A stretch of DNA of 64,000 nucleotides, from the NCBI GenBank assembly GCA_032164295.1, contig JAJHTX010000011.1, positions 434,001 to 498,000 on the forward strand, given 5' to 3'. The DNA is from Inonotus obliquus. Lineage: Eukaryota > Basidiomycota > Agaricomycetes > Hymenochaetales > Hymenochaetaceae. Below, one piece after another: positions 22,137-33,354 of the stretch. The translations under genes and the position numbers were made by a program. The notes below the pieces were generated by a model. It worked only from the letters and a program-made list of their open reading frames with translations. It was not told the DNA's origin and ran no database searches. Position 1 is the first letter of the stretch. Every line of letters starts with the position of its first letter.

Positions 22137-23913
22137 ATGTCAAGAGTGGATGATACGGACCCTCGCTTTGACTACAAAGATAATGCTTGGAGGGCGAGCG
22201 GACAGTCCGGAGAGTTCAATGGCACGTCGCATTCGACCTCTATAGGCGGTGCGATGGTTGCGTTCGGACCTTTCACGGGTGAGGCCGATATCAAAATTGA
22301 TACACCGTTCTGTATTTGACATATTACTTGTTAGGGTCCTCGATATCTGTTTTCAGCACTGTGGGTACAAGACAAACGAGGATTCATTTTGTGGTTGATG
22401 GAGGCCACAACTCTGACCTGCCCGCTCAAACGAATCCAGGCGTTCAGTTCCAGCAGCAGGTTTATTCTGTCACAGGTCTGGATCCAACGACGGATCACAA
22501 TTTGAGTATAAACTTGCTGGACCCGGGGCCATTCACATTGGACTTTTTGGTGGTTGGTGATTCGACAGAAACAAGTTCCGTATCATCACCAACGGTTGTG
22601 CCTATTTCTACGATTCGGGCTACTTCGACGAGTCGGACTACTTCCTCCGATCCCGCTACTACAACTTTGGGGACTTCATCTATGACCGTGGGAGGTATGT
22701 GTATTACCTCATCATCAGAATACATAACATAATGTCTGATACAGTGATAGCATCACATTTCCTACCCCTTCCATTTACTTCTACCTCCATCTCAGATTCT
22801 TCCTCCACACCAGTCCCCACTTCAGGTGCGGGCTCGAGCCTCTCGTCCACTGGCAGCGAGCAAAGCACCAGCTCTCCCGCTTCGACAGCGACAGACGGTT
22901 CAACCGAAATGAGCGCGGCCGGCTCAAGCGGTCCGAATGCGGTTGTCATTGGTTCCGTAACCGGCGCAATTGTGTTTTTCGCAATCATGATCGTGTCGGT
23001 GGTGTTGATACTTCGGCGGCGGAGGCGACGACAATCGATCTACCATGAACGGCCTGTCAAGAACAACAAACCCGGACTCAATGATTCTCCACCTAAACAT
23101 CGACCATCACTTCATCTCTCCATCCCGAGCTCCTTGTCCCTTTCCCGAGCACTTCATCGTCCAACTCTTCTCCCAACACACTCGAACAAATCCCTTCCGT
23201 CTTCTCTCAAGCATTCAGAACGCTTCGGTGCATCAAGACCAATGCCTTCATTCCTTGCCGAAGATCCGAACGACTCGCCAATATTCGACATCAAACAGCG
23301 TCCTGTCTCTGGAAGTACAGTGACGACTCGGGTAACAGTCGGTACGACCATCGGGCAGAGATTTAGTGTGCCTGAATCCGTTTATCCGTATCCAAATCTG
23401 GAATCATCCTTGCCCGTGCCGGTGGTACCGCCCGTGCCCGCCTTTGCACCTCACAGCTCGAATCCAAGTCCCACAGATACTGCTGGGGCATCGAGCGCAG
23501 CGGGTTCCGCGACCCACCTTGGCTTCGGTCTCAGCCTCGGGCTTGGCGGTACGAACCCGGCAGGGACGCTGGATACCTCAGTTTTTTCGGGCTATTCCGA
23601 AAATGGAACTACCCCGAAAGGAACGGCTATTTCGGCGTCGGCATCGCGGCCTTTACCCAATATCCCGACCACGGACTTGAAGCACACACAAGCGGCGAAG
23701 ACCTCGATAGACCAAGACCGGGACTTGGAAAGCTACGTTGCGCCACGATTGCTACAGAATCATCCTTACAATCCTCGATTATTGCCTACTACGCCCCCGG
23801 AAGCGGAAACGTTCGTTCATCGGGACGCTGGCGTGCGTCTTGCATCAAATGGCCGTGTGCAACCGCAACCAAGAAGAGAACTGCCGCCCCCGTATCAAGA
23901 TTTCGGATTCTAA
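22137..23913 (+). CDS. Single-pass membrane protein H, long-tailed family member
   Basis: Introns of 56 and 50 nt (near 22279-22334 and 22693-22742) give 556 aa. It starts MSRVDDTDPRFDYKDNAW, the classical opening of this agaricomycete family (V-D-D-T-D-x-x-I/F-x-Y). It continues with NGTSHSTS, FTGSSISVFSTV, FVVDGG, HNLSINLLDPGPFTLDFLVV, then a long Ser/Thr stalk likely to be O-glycosylated, helix AVVIGSVTGAIVFFAIMIV and RRRRRR. The cytoplasmic tail of about 300 residues is rich in Ser and Pro and ends ELPPPYQDFGF with a PPxY motif. It is on the opposite strand from the array and has lower similarity, so it is an older member. No signal peptide is seen. A role as a surface receptor or wall sensor is inference. 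Confidence 0.78.
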
Positions 23914-24257
23914 GTTCAGCTCCAGGATTTATCGGGATTTATTCAGATTTGCATTTTTTTCCATCCATCGCTCATTTCTTTCTCACGTACTGGTATACCA
24001 TCGCATTCTTTGTCCATGCCTTTCTTGTTCATCTACTGTTACCTACAGTGTTGTCTTTCCTTGTTAGCCTATAGCCCACAGCTCCACCAAAAAATTGCAA
24101 GTGCTTTCTTTGCCTGTATCCCTGTTGCACTGTATTATACACATGCGCTTTCTTTGTTTCGCTATACGGGTACGGATAGTTACTCCATTGGATTGGAAAT
24201 ACTACCACATTTATTAGGGATTGCAAACGAGATGAAACCATCAAGTTCTCATGAGAT

Positions 24258-26553
24258 TCATATGAAATTACCGAAAGTATCTAGCAGACGCGCGCTACCA
24301 CTAATCAAGATCTCTCCAAGTGCTTTTGCCGTTTTCTTTAACGTCTTATCTGACCGGGAAACATCAAGTACTCCGCCGCTGCCGCCTCCTTTCGCACGTA
24401 TCGAATATACTGCGACAGCGACACTGAGTGCGACGACTGTTCCGGTAAGCACCGTCTTCTTGTCCAAACGTACACCGAAATGCTTCTTGCGTAGACGTCT
24501 CCTCAAGAATTTACGCCCTCTTCGTCCTGCATATGACGTTTCTTCGTCCTCCTCTTTCTCAGCAGCCACTTCATCTGGATCGACGTACGGAAGAGCCACA
24601 AGCTCCGGATGCATCATCACCGCCTCCGCCTCTGCATCGGGCATCAGGCCGTGTGGATCTTCAGACCAAGTGTATATGACACTCTGCGGACCCATGATCT
24701 CCGATACGTGCAGGGCAGGGTGTGAAGGTGGATACAATTCGAAAAGAGCATCCGCCTGAGCTAGAAGAGCGGGAAGCGGAACGATTTTGCGAGATGCATG
24801 ATCGGAAGATTGTACATGGCGCTCTGGAGAGGCTCGGCGTGATGACGTTCGCGTAGCTGCAGATTCAGAGGAACGGAGGTCTCCAGTTGAGAGGTCTGAA
24901 ACGATAGAGGACCCTGGAATGGTGGCCGACACTGACTCGGCCATTTGCAATGATGTTTCCGAGCCTGTCCTAGGATGAGTAGACGTCTCAGATTCTTCCG
25001 TTTCTTGCTCCTTGTCCGGAATCAATTCAGAGGTCGGTACTACGCCATCGTTCTGGTCTTCAACACTTTCTGAGGCTGTACGCCCAGTGACCAACTCGGT
25101 GTCAATCGGGGCTCCATTCGTTTCAAACTCGCCAGAACGGAAAATCTCGGGCCTTTCTTCTAAAGGTATAGATTCGCTGACGGGTTCCTTAGCGGACACA
25201 GGTTTTATCAGGTCCTTCTGAAGAACCTTATCACAACTTGGTTCTGAATGTTTGCTCGATTCGTCTCCGTCGCTAAGCTCGGGGAGGGTGCTCAAAAGGG
25301 AATGAAGCATGCCTTCTTCATCTTCGTGTTCCATTCGAACAGCCTCATCCTTGTAGGAAAGAGTAAACTGGAGTGATAACAGTTCAGTATCTTGCACTGC
25401 CTATCTTTAATACTAATCAAACCTACCGAAGCAGCGAGGTAAAGGGCGGCAATTGGGGGTCGACAAAGGAGGTAGTCGAATACGTGCTGAATCAGGGGTA
25501 AAGTCGGTACATCATGGGAGAAGAGGGTAAGTAAATTGGAAAGTGCGAAGTAAGGCAAGGGAATAGTCCTGTAGGCATGGTTAGTTCAATGCGGCTGAAC
25601 GCTGGTGTAGCTGATCCACCCACCTCTCCAGAAGGGCAGCGTATTCTGCGTCTACTAATCGCAGAAGGTATTTTAGAATGCTGTAATATTCCACTGAATT
25701 AGAAAAAGCTATAGAATTGAGCGAACCGACTAACTGTAGTAGTCCTAATAACGGCTGTAGACCCTCACCCATTGCATCCCGTAGGCGGTGAAGACTCAAC
25801 TTCTCGGCGCATAGCAGTTGGTCATCCTCAGGTAATGTCAAGTACAGAACGGAGATGATGTCGTGGTATCCCTGGAGAGGAACGCAGGTTAGGTACATCA
25901 AACATTGCGCTCGAGACGGGGCTTACCTGGAAATAGCAAAGCCGAGGATGTCTGCGGAACACGGATGTTATCAAGCTATTCAACTGAGCTTGTAATACTT
26001 CAACACTCCTCTCGTCCTCTTGATAGTACCGTAATTCAGTTCACCGCCCACTATAAACATCTCTAAACTGGTTCACCTACTCCATAAAGGACAAAGCTGC
26101 GGTCGGTATCCAGTTTGATCTGACGCTCATCAGGATGAGAGTCTACACTGCATGAGCGCTCCAGATGGTTGCTAGCCCCAATTCCATCCGACTCCTCATT
26201 CTTGGTTGGGAACGAGGATCTCCTTGGTCGACGCGTTCGCAATGTGGAGTTCAAGGGATCAGCATCGGGTTCTATCCTCATAGGGTCTGCCTCTTGACTA
26301 GCATGAAGCAGAAAAGGCCTATGCAGTAAAGTAGAGTGCATAAGCAACTTTTCGAATTGAGAAAGGACAAACTTGAGGGAAACACATACCACGCGTGCCT
26401 CCTGTCCTCACCGAATCCACCAGGTCTCAAACTTGAAGTCCGAAGGCGAGACCAATCTTTTCGTCGAACAGCATCCAAGACATCATCTACGGCTTCGCTA
26501 GACTCTTGAATAATGTTCGTGTTCTTCTCATTTTCTTGAGGCTTTTCAGTCAT
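24258..26553 (-). CDS. TBC-domain RabGAP, TBC1D20/Gyp8-like, C-terminal membrane anchor
   Basis: GTPase-activating protein for Rab/Ypt GTPases. Seven exons (introns 54-71 nt) give 647 aa. The TBC domain opens with RRHAWPFLL. It carries the arginine finger in IKLDTDRSFVLY and the glutamine finger in CYFQGYHDI, both intact, then EKLSLHRLRDAMG, PYFALSNLLTLFSHD and VFDYLLCRPPIAALYLAA. After the domain comes a long acidic Ser/Glu linker, then basic RRGRKFLRRRLRKKH and a hydrophobic segment VLTGTVVALSVAVAVYSI about 50 residues before the end. A C-terminal membrane segment is a feature of the TBC1D20/Gyp8 subfamily, which acts on Rab1/Ypt1 at the ER. That assignment rests on domain order and anchor. 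The start ATG is at 26551-26553. Confidence 0.85.
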
Positions 26554-26755
26554 AAGCAGGAGTGAAGAGGCAAGGCAACAAAGCCGTCACGACGAAGGTT
26601 GCTGTGAGCGTGTCGTGTCAGGTGACGCGTACTGGTGAGGATCCAATTCCAAATAGGAAGGCGATCTGTTGGTCGTCACAACCATCTTGGGCCTACCACA
26701 GGCTCAGTCCGCGCTCAAGCACATTGGATATAGACGTACTGCTCGAACTCTTGTT

Positions 26756-28088
26756 ATGGACTTCAAGCTGAGGCGAAGAAACCCGAGTCTTTCTCGGACA
26801 ATATCACATGTTATAGACGAGGTCAAGACCGTAGAACACGATGCCTTTGAATATGTGAAGACACTCACTTGGAGCCAGCTTGAGGAGTGGCAAAAGGATA
26901 ACGAATATATCATTCGAGGTTACCGAAGGTAATGTAACATAGCCTACCTACGATTTTATCTAATAATGTCATTGAAACTTTAGGGCCCAGAATAATTGGA
27001 AGGGATGTTTCTACTCGATCTTTGGATGTGAGGATCTTCAGGAATTAGAGCTATAATGTTATCACTTACTCTGCTACCAGATTTACACAACGAGACGGGT
27101 GCGTAACAGGTCTGTCGCTTCATGGGTTTGCTAATTATAGCCAATCACAGTCAACATCCACAGCCATCTATGGGGAGCAGCGCTATTCCTCGTCTTCTTA
27201 TTCACCAACCATTTCTACGTGATGACTCGATATCCAACCGCAACATGGGTTGACTCGACCATGTTTTCTGTGTTCATATTATCTGCAGTCACCTGCTTGA
27301 TATCTAGTTCATTCTATCACATGGCCGGATGTCACTCGGAACGGGTATGATCGTATTGCTCAGTCCATGGTATTACGCTGCTGGACTGATTATGTCTTCA
27401 GGTTGCAAGACGATGTCACGCCTTGGACTACTCCGGAATAATCGGTGAGCTGCTCGGAGCTCCATGGAGTCCAAGATCCTGACTTGTCATAGTCTTGATC
27501 GTTGGGTCTTTCTTCCCAGGCGTCTATTACACGTTCTTCTGTGCACCTTCCTTTCAATTCTTTTACTTATCCGGAATTCTCCTCGCGGGTCTCGGTGGGT
27601 TGTAGTTAGCTGCTTTTCGTCAAGCTCGTAATGACGGTGTTCGTCCATGAAGGTGCTTCATTCATAGTTTTGAACCCAGAGTACTCGAAGCCTACGCATC
27701 GAGGGGCGCGTACAAAAGTGTTCATCGCTTTGGGGCTTTCTGCTGTCATCCCAGTGACGCATGCTCTGACTACACATGGCCTAAGCACACTCCGAGCAGA
27801 AATGGGAGTCGACTACCTGGTCCTTACTGGAGCACTGTATATCTTCGGCGCATTATTATAGTGAGTATGCATGGCGACATCGTTCACTTTTTGCTTGACT
27901 ATTTTTTTTCGTTTCGTAGCGCAAATCGGATTCCGGAACGATTTTCACCGGGCACTTTTGATTATTTCTTCTCGTCTCATCAGATTTTCCACATCATGGT
28001 CGTACTTGCTGCACTCTCTCATTATGCTGCTGTCTTAACGGGTTTTGAACATTGGCACGGAAGGCGAGAAGGTGTCTGCTCACTGTAA
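26756..28088 (+). CDS. PAQR / hemolysin III family membrane protein, copy 1
   Basis: Seven-helix membrane protein related to adiponectin receptors and yeast Izh zinc-homeostasis proteins. Eight exons and seven introns (48-59 nt) give 316 aa. Visible motifs: WQKDNEYIIRGYR before the first helix, LHNETVNIHSHLWG (the family T-V-N-I-x-x-H), SSSFYHM with a conserved zinc-binding His, and SSHQIFHIMVVLAALSHY with the C-terminal His pair. The start MDFKLRRRNPSL agrees with copy 2. It is divergent from the RabGAP gene, with about 200 bp between start codons. Copy 2 lies at 35965-37316 with the same intron positions. Substrate or ligand unknown; the family has proposed hydrolase activity in some members. 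Confidence 0.86.
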
Positions 28089-28099
28089 ATGGTGTTGAT

Positions 28100-28565
28100 A
28101 ATAGGACGAATGGATGGATATCGTGGTTATAAACCATACAAAGCTCAAAGTTGCTCACCTTTTGACTGGAAGCTTACATTCACCATAGGCAAGATTACTA
28201 CCGGCTAAGAATGGAATTGGATTGATAGAATTACAGCTCTAGACCGAGAAACTAGACCTAAAGGCAGTTCCTCCAAATTCGTCTGTCTATATGTGGCCAG
28301 ACCCCATCGGTTTACAGTTCGAGGGCCTTTCACGGGAATCGCATCTTGCAATGTATGCAGAAGGATTTCAGAGGCTGGAGATAACCTCCAGACTTGTCCC
28401 TATGCAAGAAACTCTCTATAAGCGGCCTACGTTAGGAACGGAAGAAGATAAGAGATTGTTAATTCCAAAAGGACTCTTTCGCAATCAAATGTGCAGGGTA
28501 AACCACCTTTCACTTGCAACAGTCCGCGAACTTACTAAATTTGAGACTTCGTACTCCTTGGACTA
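28100..28565. repeat. Downstream flank of PAQR copy 1, repeated at 37340-38050
   Basis: The two PAQR copies share diverged DNA beyond their stop codons. Matching phrases include AGGCAGTTCCTCCAAATT, GTCTGTCT, GTGTGGCCAGA and TCTTGCAATGTA. The stretch reads open in both copies (VWPDPIGLQFEGLSR and VWPDHINLQFEDLSR), then the frames diverge. It may be an old exon fragment or simply 3' flank. Confidence 0.55.
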
Positions 28566-31500
28566 ATGATTGTACGGCAGTGCTCGAAGTGATAACAGCA
28601 ACAGAGCCGAGAAGGATGCAATTTGCGCAGCGCAGTGACCGCTAACAAACAAATTGTATTTGATATATGTAAATATTGGCCCGAGGCCTACAAATTCCCA
28701 GGACGAAGCAACTGGACCGCCAAAATATAAAGTCCGACATAGTAAACTAGCGTGTACCAAAAGGTAAGACAAAAGGAAGGAAATAGTCCCTGCTCATAGT
28801 GAGATAAATGGCCGCCATAGGTGTCAGGAAAACGTCACAGCCGAGGCTGCGCGTGCAAAAACCTAAGCCTATGGGGGTTTGAAGATATCAATAAGCGCCT
28901 GCTTAGACGCCAGAATGTTATGAAACTGGTGGAACCAGTTTAGAGAAGGGGCGCGCGGAAACGCCTGTCTCCCTCTAGGGCACTGCAAGAGGCGATGCCG
29001 GATAGTATCCAATTTGCCGCATATATCGCAGTCCGGGCGTTCGTCGCTGAACATACGATTGAGATATTCCCCCACTGTGGTGACGCCCGCCAGGAGTCAG
29101 AGAGCTGTAGTTTCACCGATGCGGGATATGTTGGCGTGAGTAATGTGTACCGGCGAGAAACGAACTCGGCGGAGGATCTCCCTTTGTGCAGGGGTCTCTA
29201 TGGTGTGGTGCATGTGTGCGCGGTTTGCAACCAGCGTCTCCTTCCATGCCTGGAGCATTGCCGCTCTCGCAGAGACCCGAAGGCCCTCGACAGTGGCGGC
29301 CGGAAATAGGACGTATTCATCGTCCTCCAACGGAGGTTTGACCGGAAAAAGCCTAGCTGGCCATGGTCTAAAATAAAGAAAAATATTAGTCTGGGCAAGT
29401 GCCGCGACTATCTGCTCAACAATCGCAAGAGATGAAGGGATAGGAGAGATCAAATCCGCGCGAAACTCTATAGGAATAAAAACTGGGACTTCAACGGGGA
29501 AACCGAAATCCACAAAAGGATGGACCAAGTGGCCATAAAGAAATTTAACTAAAGAAACCAGCACTAAACAGAACCGGTCCATGTCTTCTGTCGCCTGGTA
29601 GGCGACTTGCTTCTGCATCAGCTCTCTTCCTGCTACTGTCCAAACCTCCGCTCTCCTTGGTCGGTCCGAACAGAATACCCACACCTGCGGCGGGAGACCT
29701 TGGGGACGCGCAGAGACTATCCTTGCCGTCATTCGCTGCCAAACCGCCCGATACTCTGATCTAGGGAAGGGTAGCATTGGGACCATGGGGCGCAGAACGA
29801 TACTGCGCATATATACTTCAGGGATCGGTGGCGATCCTAGGCGATGAGCGTCTATGTTTGCATTTTGCGTCTCCGCTATGTAGGCTAGGTGCAACATCAG
29901 CGGGGGAATGCCTGACAGAGCTTCCATGATGTCTGTGCGTGTGAAGGGGAGCCAAGCGCCCAGGTCGCGTAGCGCCTTCAGGTGGATTCCGTCGAAAACT
30001 ACCGCGAGTTCCGGCTGCTGCGTCATCCAGATGGGTGCTCCCCATGATAGAACGGGGAGTAGAATGTTCTGGTAAAACCTACGCATCGCTTTAAGGCGAA
30101 GTCCAGTTGTAGAACGCGTTAGCCATCGTAAGGCGTTCCACGTATGTTTAGCCGCATTTTGTCGTGACAAGACATGCGGTCGAAAGCTTCGGAAGTCAGT
30201 CATCTCGATTCCTAGTCACTTAATCTCTGGTTTAGCCCATTCCAACCTATCGTTGCCCCACTGGATTGGGGCAGATGCAGTCGTTCTACCGCCCGTTCGT
30301 TGTCAGCTTCTTCCCAGCGCGACGCCTTGGATGGATGCCTTGTCAATGTGGAGTCCAATCCGGCTGAACGCGTCATCAACCTGTCGCATGCCGTTCTGAG
30401 TCTCTCTGGCCACTGCGAAAGCGTTGTTGCCTGTCGTCAACAGGAGCCCATCGTCCATGTAGAACATAAGTGAGCGGTTCGTGAGTAAGCATAGCGCAGT
30501 ATTAGCGGCTATGTTCGCCAGCACCGGGGACATAGGCGATCCCTGAGGGACACCCGCATCCGGCTTCTGCATCCATTGCGATCGCTGTCCGTTGAAGGAG
30601 AACGCGATCATTCGTTGCTTCATGAACTGCATGATGGTGTTGGTGAGCGACTGCGGGACTCCTAGCATATCCAGCCCCCTCTTTAGGTGAACTGATTCCA
30701 CACAATCAAAGAATCCCTGGATGTCGAAACCGACCACAGTGTGATGGGCGTCGAGATCGCTAATGTTAGACATCAGAGCATGCCAGGCCGTCATGACCGA
30801 TGCGCCGCGTCTTCCGCCGTATTGTCGGCGGTCAAACTCCGGGTGACGGTGTATCAGCGCTTGTAGTCATTCCGCGATTAGGCGCTCGAAGAGTTTAGCC
30901 AGGACTTCTTCCACACATATTGGCCTATACGCCCTGGGAGAATCGAGGGGGTAAGGCTTGGGTTTGCGAACCATGGCTACAATGGAACGCTTAAACTCCG
31001 GAGGGTAGACTTCGTATCTAACCATTGCGTTGAACATGTTGGTGAAACACCCTACGTGTCGCCGTACTGCGGGGCTGATCGCGTAGTATGTCATGCCAGA
31101 CGGACCCGGAGCGCTGTTGGGCGGCATTCCCTTGAGCGCTGATAGTACCTCACTCTCGGAAAAGGACCGCTGACGTTCCTGCGACGTGAGGTGTTCCTCC
31201 TCCTCGCCCCTCACCATATCCTGGGCAGGAAAATAATGCTGCCGGAACGCTTCCGCAATCTCCACATGTCGGACTGCTCGAAAGGGAGATGTCAAGGTTG
31301 GTATGTTGGTCTGTCGTCGCGGCAGACCTGCCTTGTGGAACTTCCACGGCATGACGTTGCCCGCTTCGTCCCGTCGCGTGTGATACCATTCCCACCTCCG
31401 GTTACGGAGCCAGTACAATAGGTCCGGCGCACCTTCCTCAACTCGCCGATCACATTCCTCATCCCACCACCGAGCCTTGCGCTGAGAGATGGTTTCATAG

Positions 31501-32239
31501 GTAAGGCAGCTTGTGGCCCGGTTAGCGCTCGTAAATAGCTGCGCAAACCATGACAAAACCGCCTGTCCGCTTGTAGGTTGGCTACACCAAAACCCAGGGG
31601 GAACCGCGTATTCTAGCTCGGCTGCCCAAAGATCGGCCTTGTCGTTCGGAATACCTGTACGTTCAAGACTAGCGCGGTTGCTCCAATTGGATAGGTCCGC
31701 TGTAATAATACAATGGCAGCCTTTCTTAACGATGTGCGGGTGAACCTTCCATGTCTGGCGTAAGTCTGGGAGTGACGCCGGGGTGAAAAGGATGGCGTCT
31801 GGGTGGGTTCCCGTGCCCAGTCGTGCGCCATGGCATGTTATTGTGTCCGGGTCGTCCGCGTATGTAAATTCCGGGTGACTGTCCAACCATCCGGTGAAGA
31901 AATGGCCCCGCTCAATTACATCATGGCCATTTTGTCCCCTGTTTGACCAATAAGACTTCGTGTTGAAATTGCCAGCTATGATTGACCCTTCTGGGAAGCC
32001 CCGCCGAAACCTAGCGGCTGTAGCAGCCCACGTGGTTCGATGTGTGAGGTGAGGACAGTAGACGGAGAAAACATGCAAGTTTCCCTCGCCGACATGTAAC
32101 TCCGCATGTACCATGATTTCGTCTGGTACATCGTCATGCTGCGACCATCGTACGCCCTTCGGAACCGCTATCCCCACCCATTGAAAGGATTGTGCTGAAA
32201 TTTTGATTCGATTAGGAACGCCGATCGAAACTACCCCGG

Positions 32240-32908
32240 ATGGGACCGGTTAATTTCACTGGCCGGAGACGATCAGGATCGACAGCGAGAAGCGGAGAAC
32301 ACGCGAATCTAATACAATCCGAAGCCGACGATCAAGAAGCATCGGCTAGCAACGCTAATCCCGACGATCACACTAAACCTTCGCAAACGATGCAGCAAGT
32401 ACAGCAACCTCCAACGGCTTGCTATAAATGCAGAAGAGTGCGACAGATCATCGAAGACCTACACAAGATAATACTACGGGAGGCAACGGGCATGTTGACA
32501 TATCATGTGTCCAGCGAACGAGCAACAGCTTATCGAGAATACCACAATCCCCCGGAGGTCGTTCGAAATCGCACGAGGTCAACAATAGCAATGGATACGG
32601 CAATAGGCATGCAACCAAAGACGCACTGGACAATAGTAGGAATCCACGACATATTAGCACTCGAGTGCCCAAGCACATTCGTGGAGATCAGTGCAGACTA
32701 TGTTACGAACCGCCGCTCACCGATAACAGCGGCATGGGTTGCAAACACACTCAGGGAACTATGGGCATACTGCAAAGCTATTCGACTACAAGGAGACCTA
32801 TACCTAGGCTGGAGAATACCTTCGAACGATACTCGACGAAGCGTACGGCTACTCATCGCCATAGGCACATACGTTAAACCACCTTGGTTTCCCCACGATG
32901 ATATCTGA
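32240..32908 (+). CDS. Unrecognised 222-aa protein of the insert
   Basis: Opens with ATG 32240 and ends TGA at 32908. The first 50 residues are polar (Ser/Arg/Asp/Gln), then CYKCRRVRQ has a lone CxxC. The rest is a mixed, fairly hydrophobic helical-looking domain containing KTHWTIVGIHDI, TAAWVANTLRELWAYCKAI and LYLGWRIPSNDTRRSVRLL. I recognise no family. Position right after the 5' edge of the insert would suit a Gag-like protein of an LTR element. The frame may also be a fortuitous open stretch. Confidence 0.35.
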   Translation: MGPVNFTGRRRSGSTARSGEHANLIQSEADDQEASASNANPDDHTKPSQTMQQVQQPPTACYKCRRVRQIIEDLHKIILREATGMLTYHVSSERATAYREYHNPPEVVRNRTRSTIAMDTAIGMQPKTHWTIVGIHDILALECPSTFVEISADYVTNRRSPITAAWVANTLRELWAYCKAIRLQGDLYLGWRIPSNDTRRSVRLLIAIGTYVKPPWFPHDDI

Positions 32909-33096
32909 TGTCGAATCACACTTGACAGCCCCGAACAAGAGTCCCGAGGCGACAAGCAAATCACAGCCTTCATAGCCCCAGATGCTATACAACGGAACCC
33001 CGACGGAATTCCTTAAATGCACGAGCAACTGCGGACGAGCGAACTTTAACTACGGCGCAGCCATGCAAAACCAATGGCATACGAACACGCATTCAA

Positions 33097-33354
33097 TGAC
33101 TCACTCACTGACTCACTCTATGCACAGGGCGCAGCACAAGGCCGACCCCGAGCATAGGTTTCAATTCAGTTCAAGTCAAGATGAGTCAACGCCGAGTCAT
33201 CGCCTTGCACAGGGCGCAGTCGATGAGTCAATCCGCAGCAGAACAATGGAATTACCGCACGAGTTTGGAAGCTAGAATAACGAATCAGATCGAGAGTAGG
33301 AACTACGGAGCGTAGGAAGTGGTCCGTCCACAACATGAGGAAAAGGTATAAATA
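33097..33354 (+). promoter_or_regulatory. Promoter-like array: four TGASTCA sites and a TATA box
   Basis: TGACTCA at 33097-33103 and 33109-33115, TGAGTCA at 33182-33188 and 33224-33230, then TATAAATA at 33347-33354. TGASTCA is the palindrome bound by Gcn4/Cpc1 and AP-1-type bZIP factors. A duplicated ACAGGGCGCAG (33124 and 33210) lies in the same block. Transcription would run rightward, antisense to the LINE. Confidence 0.5.

Noticed and set aside
24010..24759. Long plus-strand frame opposite the end of the RabGAP gene
   Set aside because: It is the antisense shadow of the Ser/Glu-rich linker exon and has no family match.
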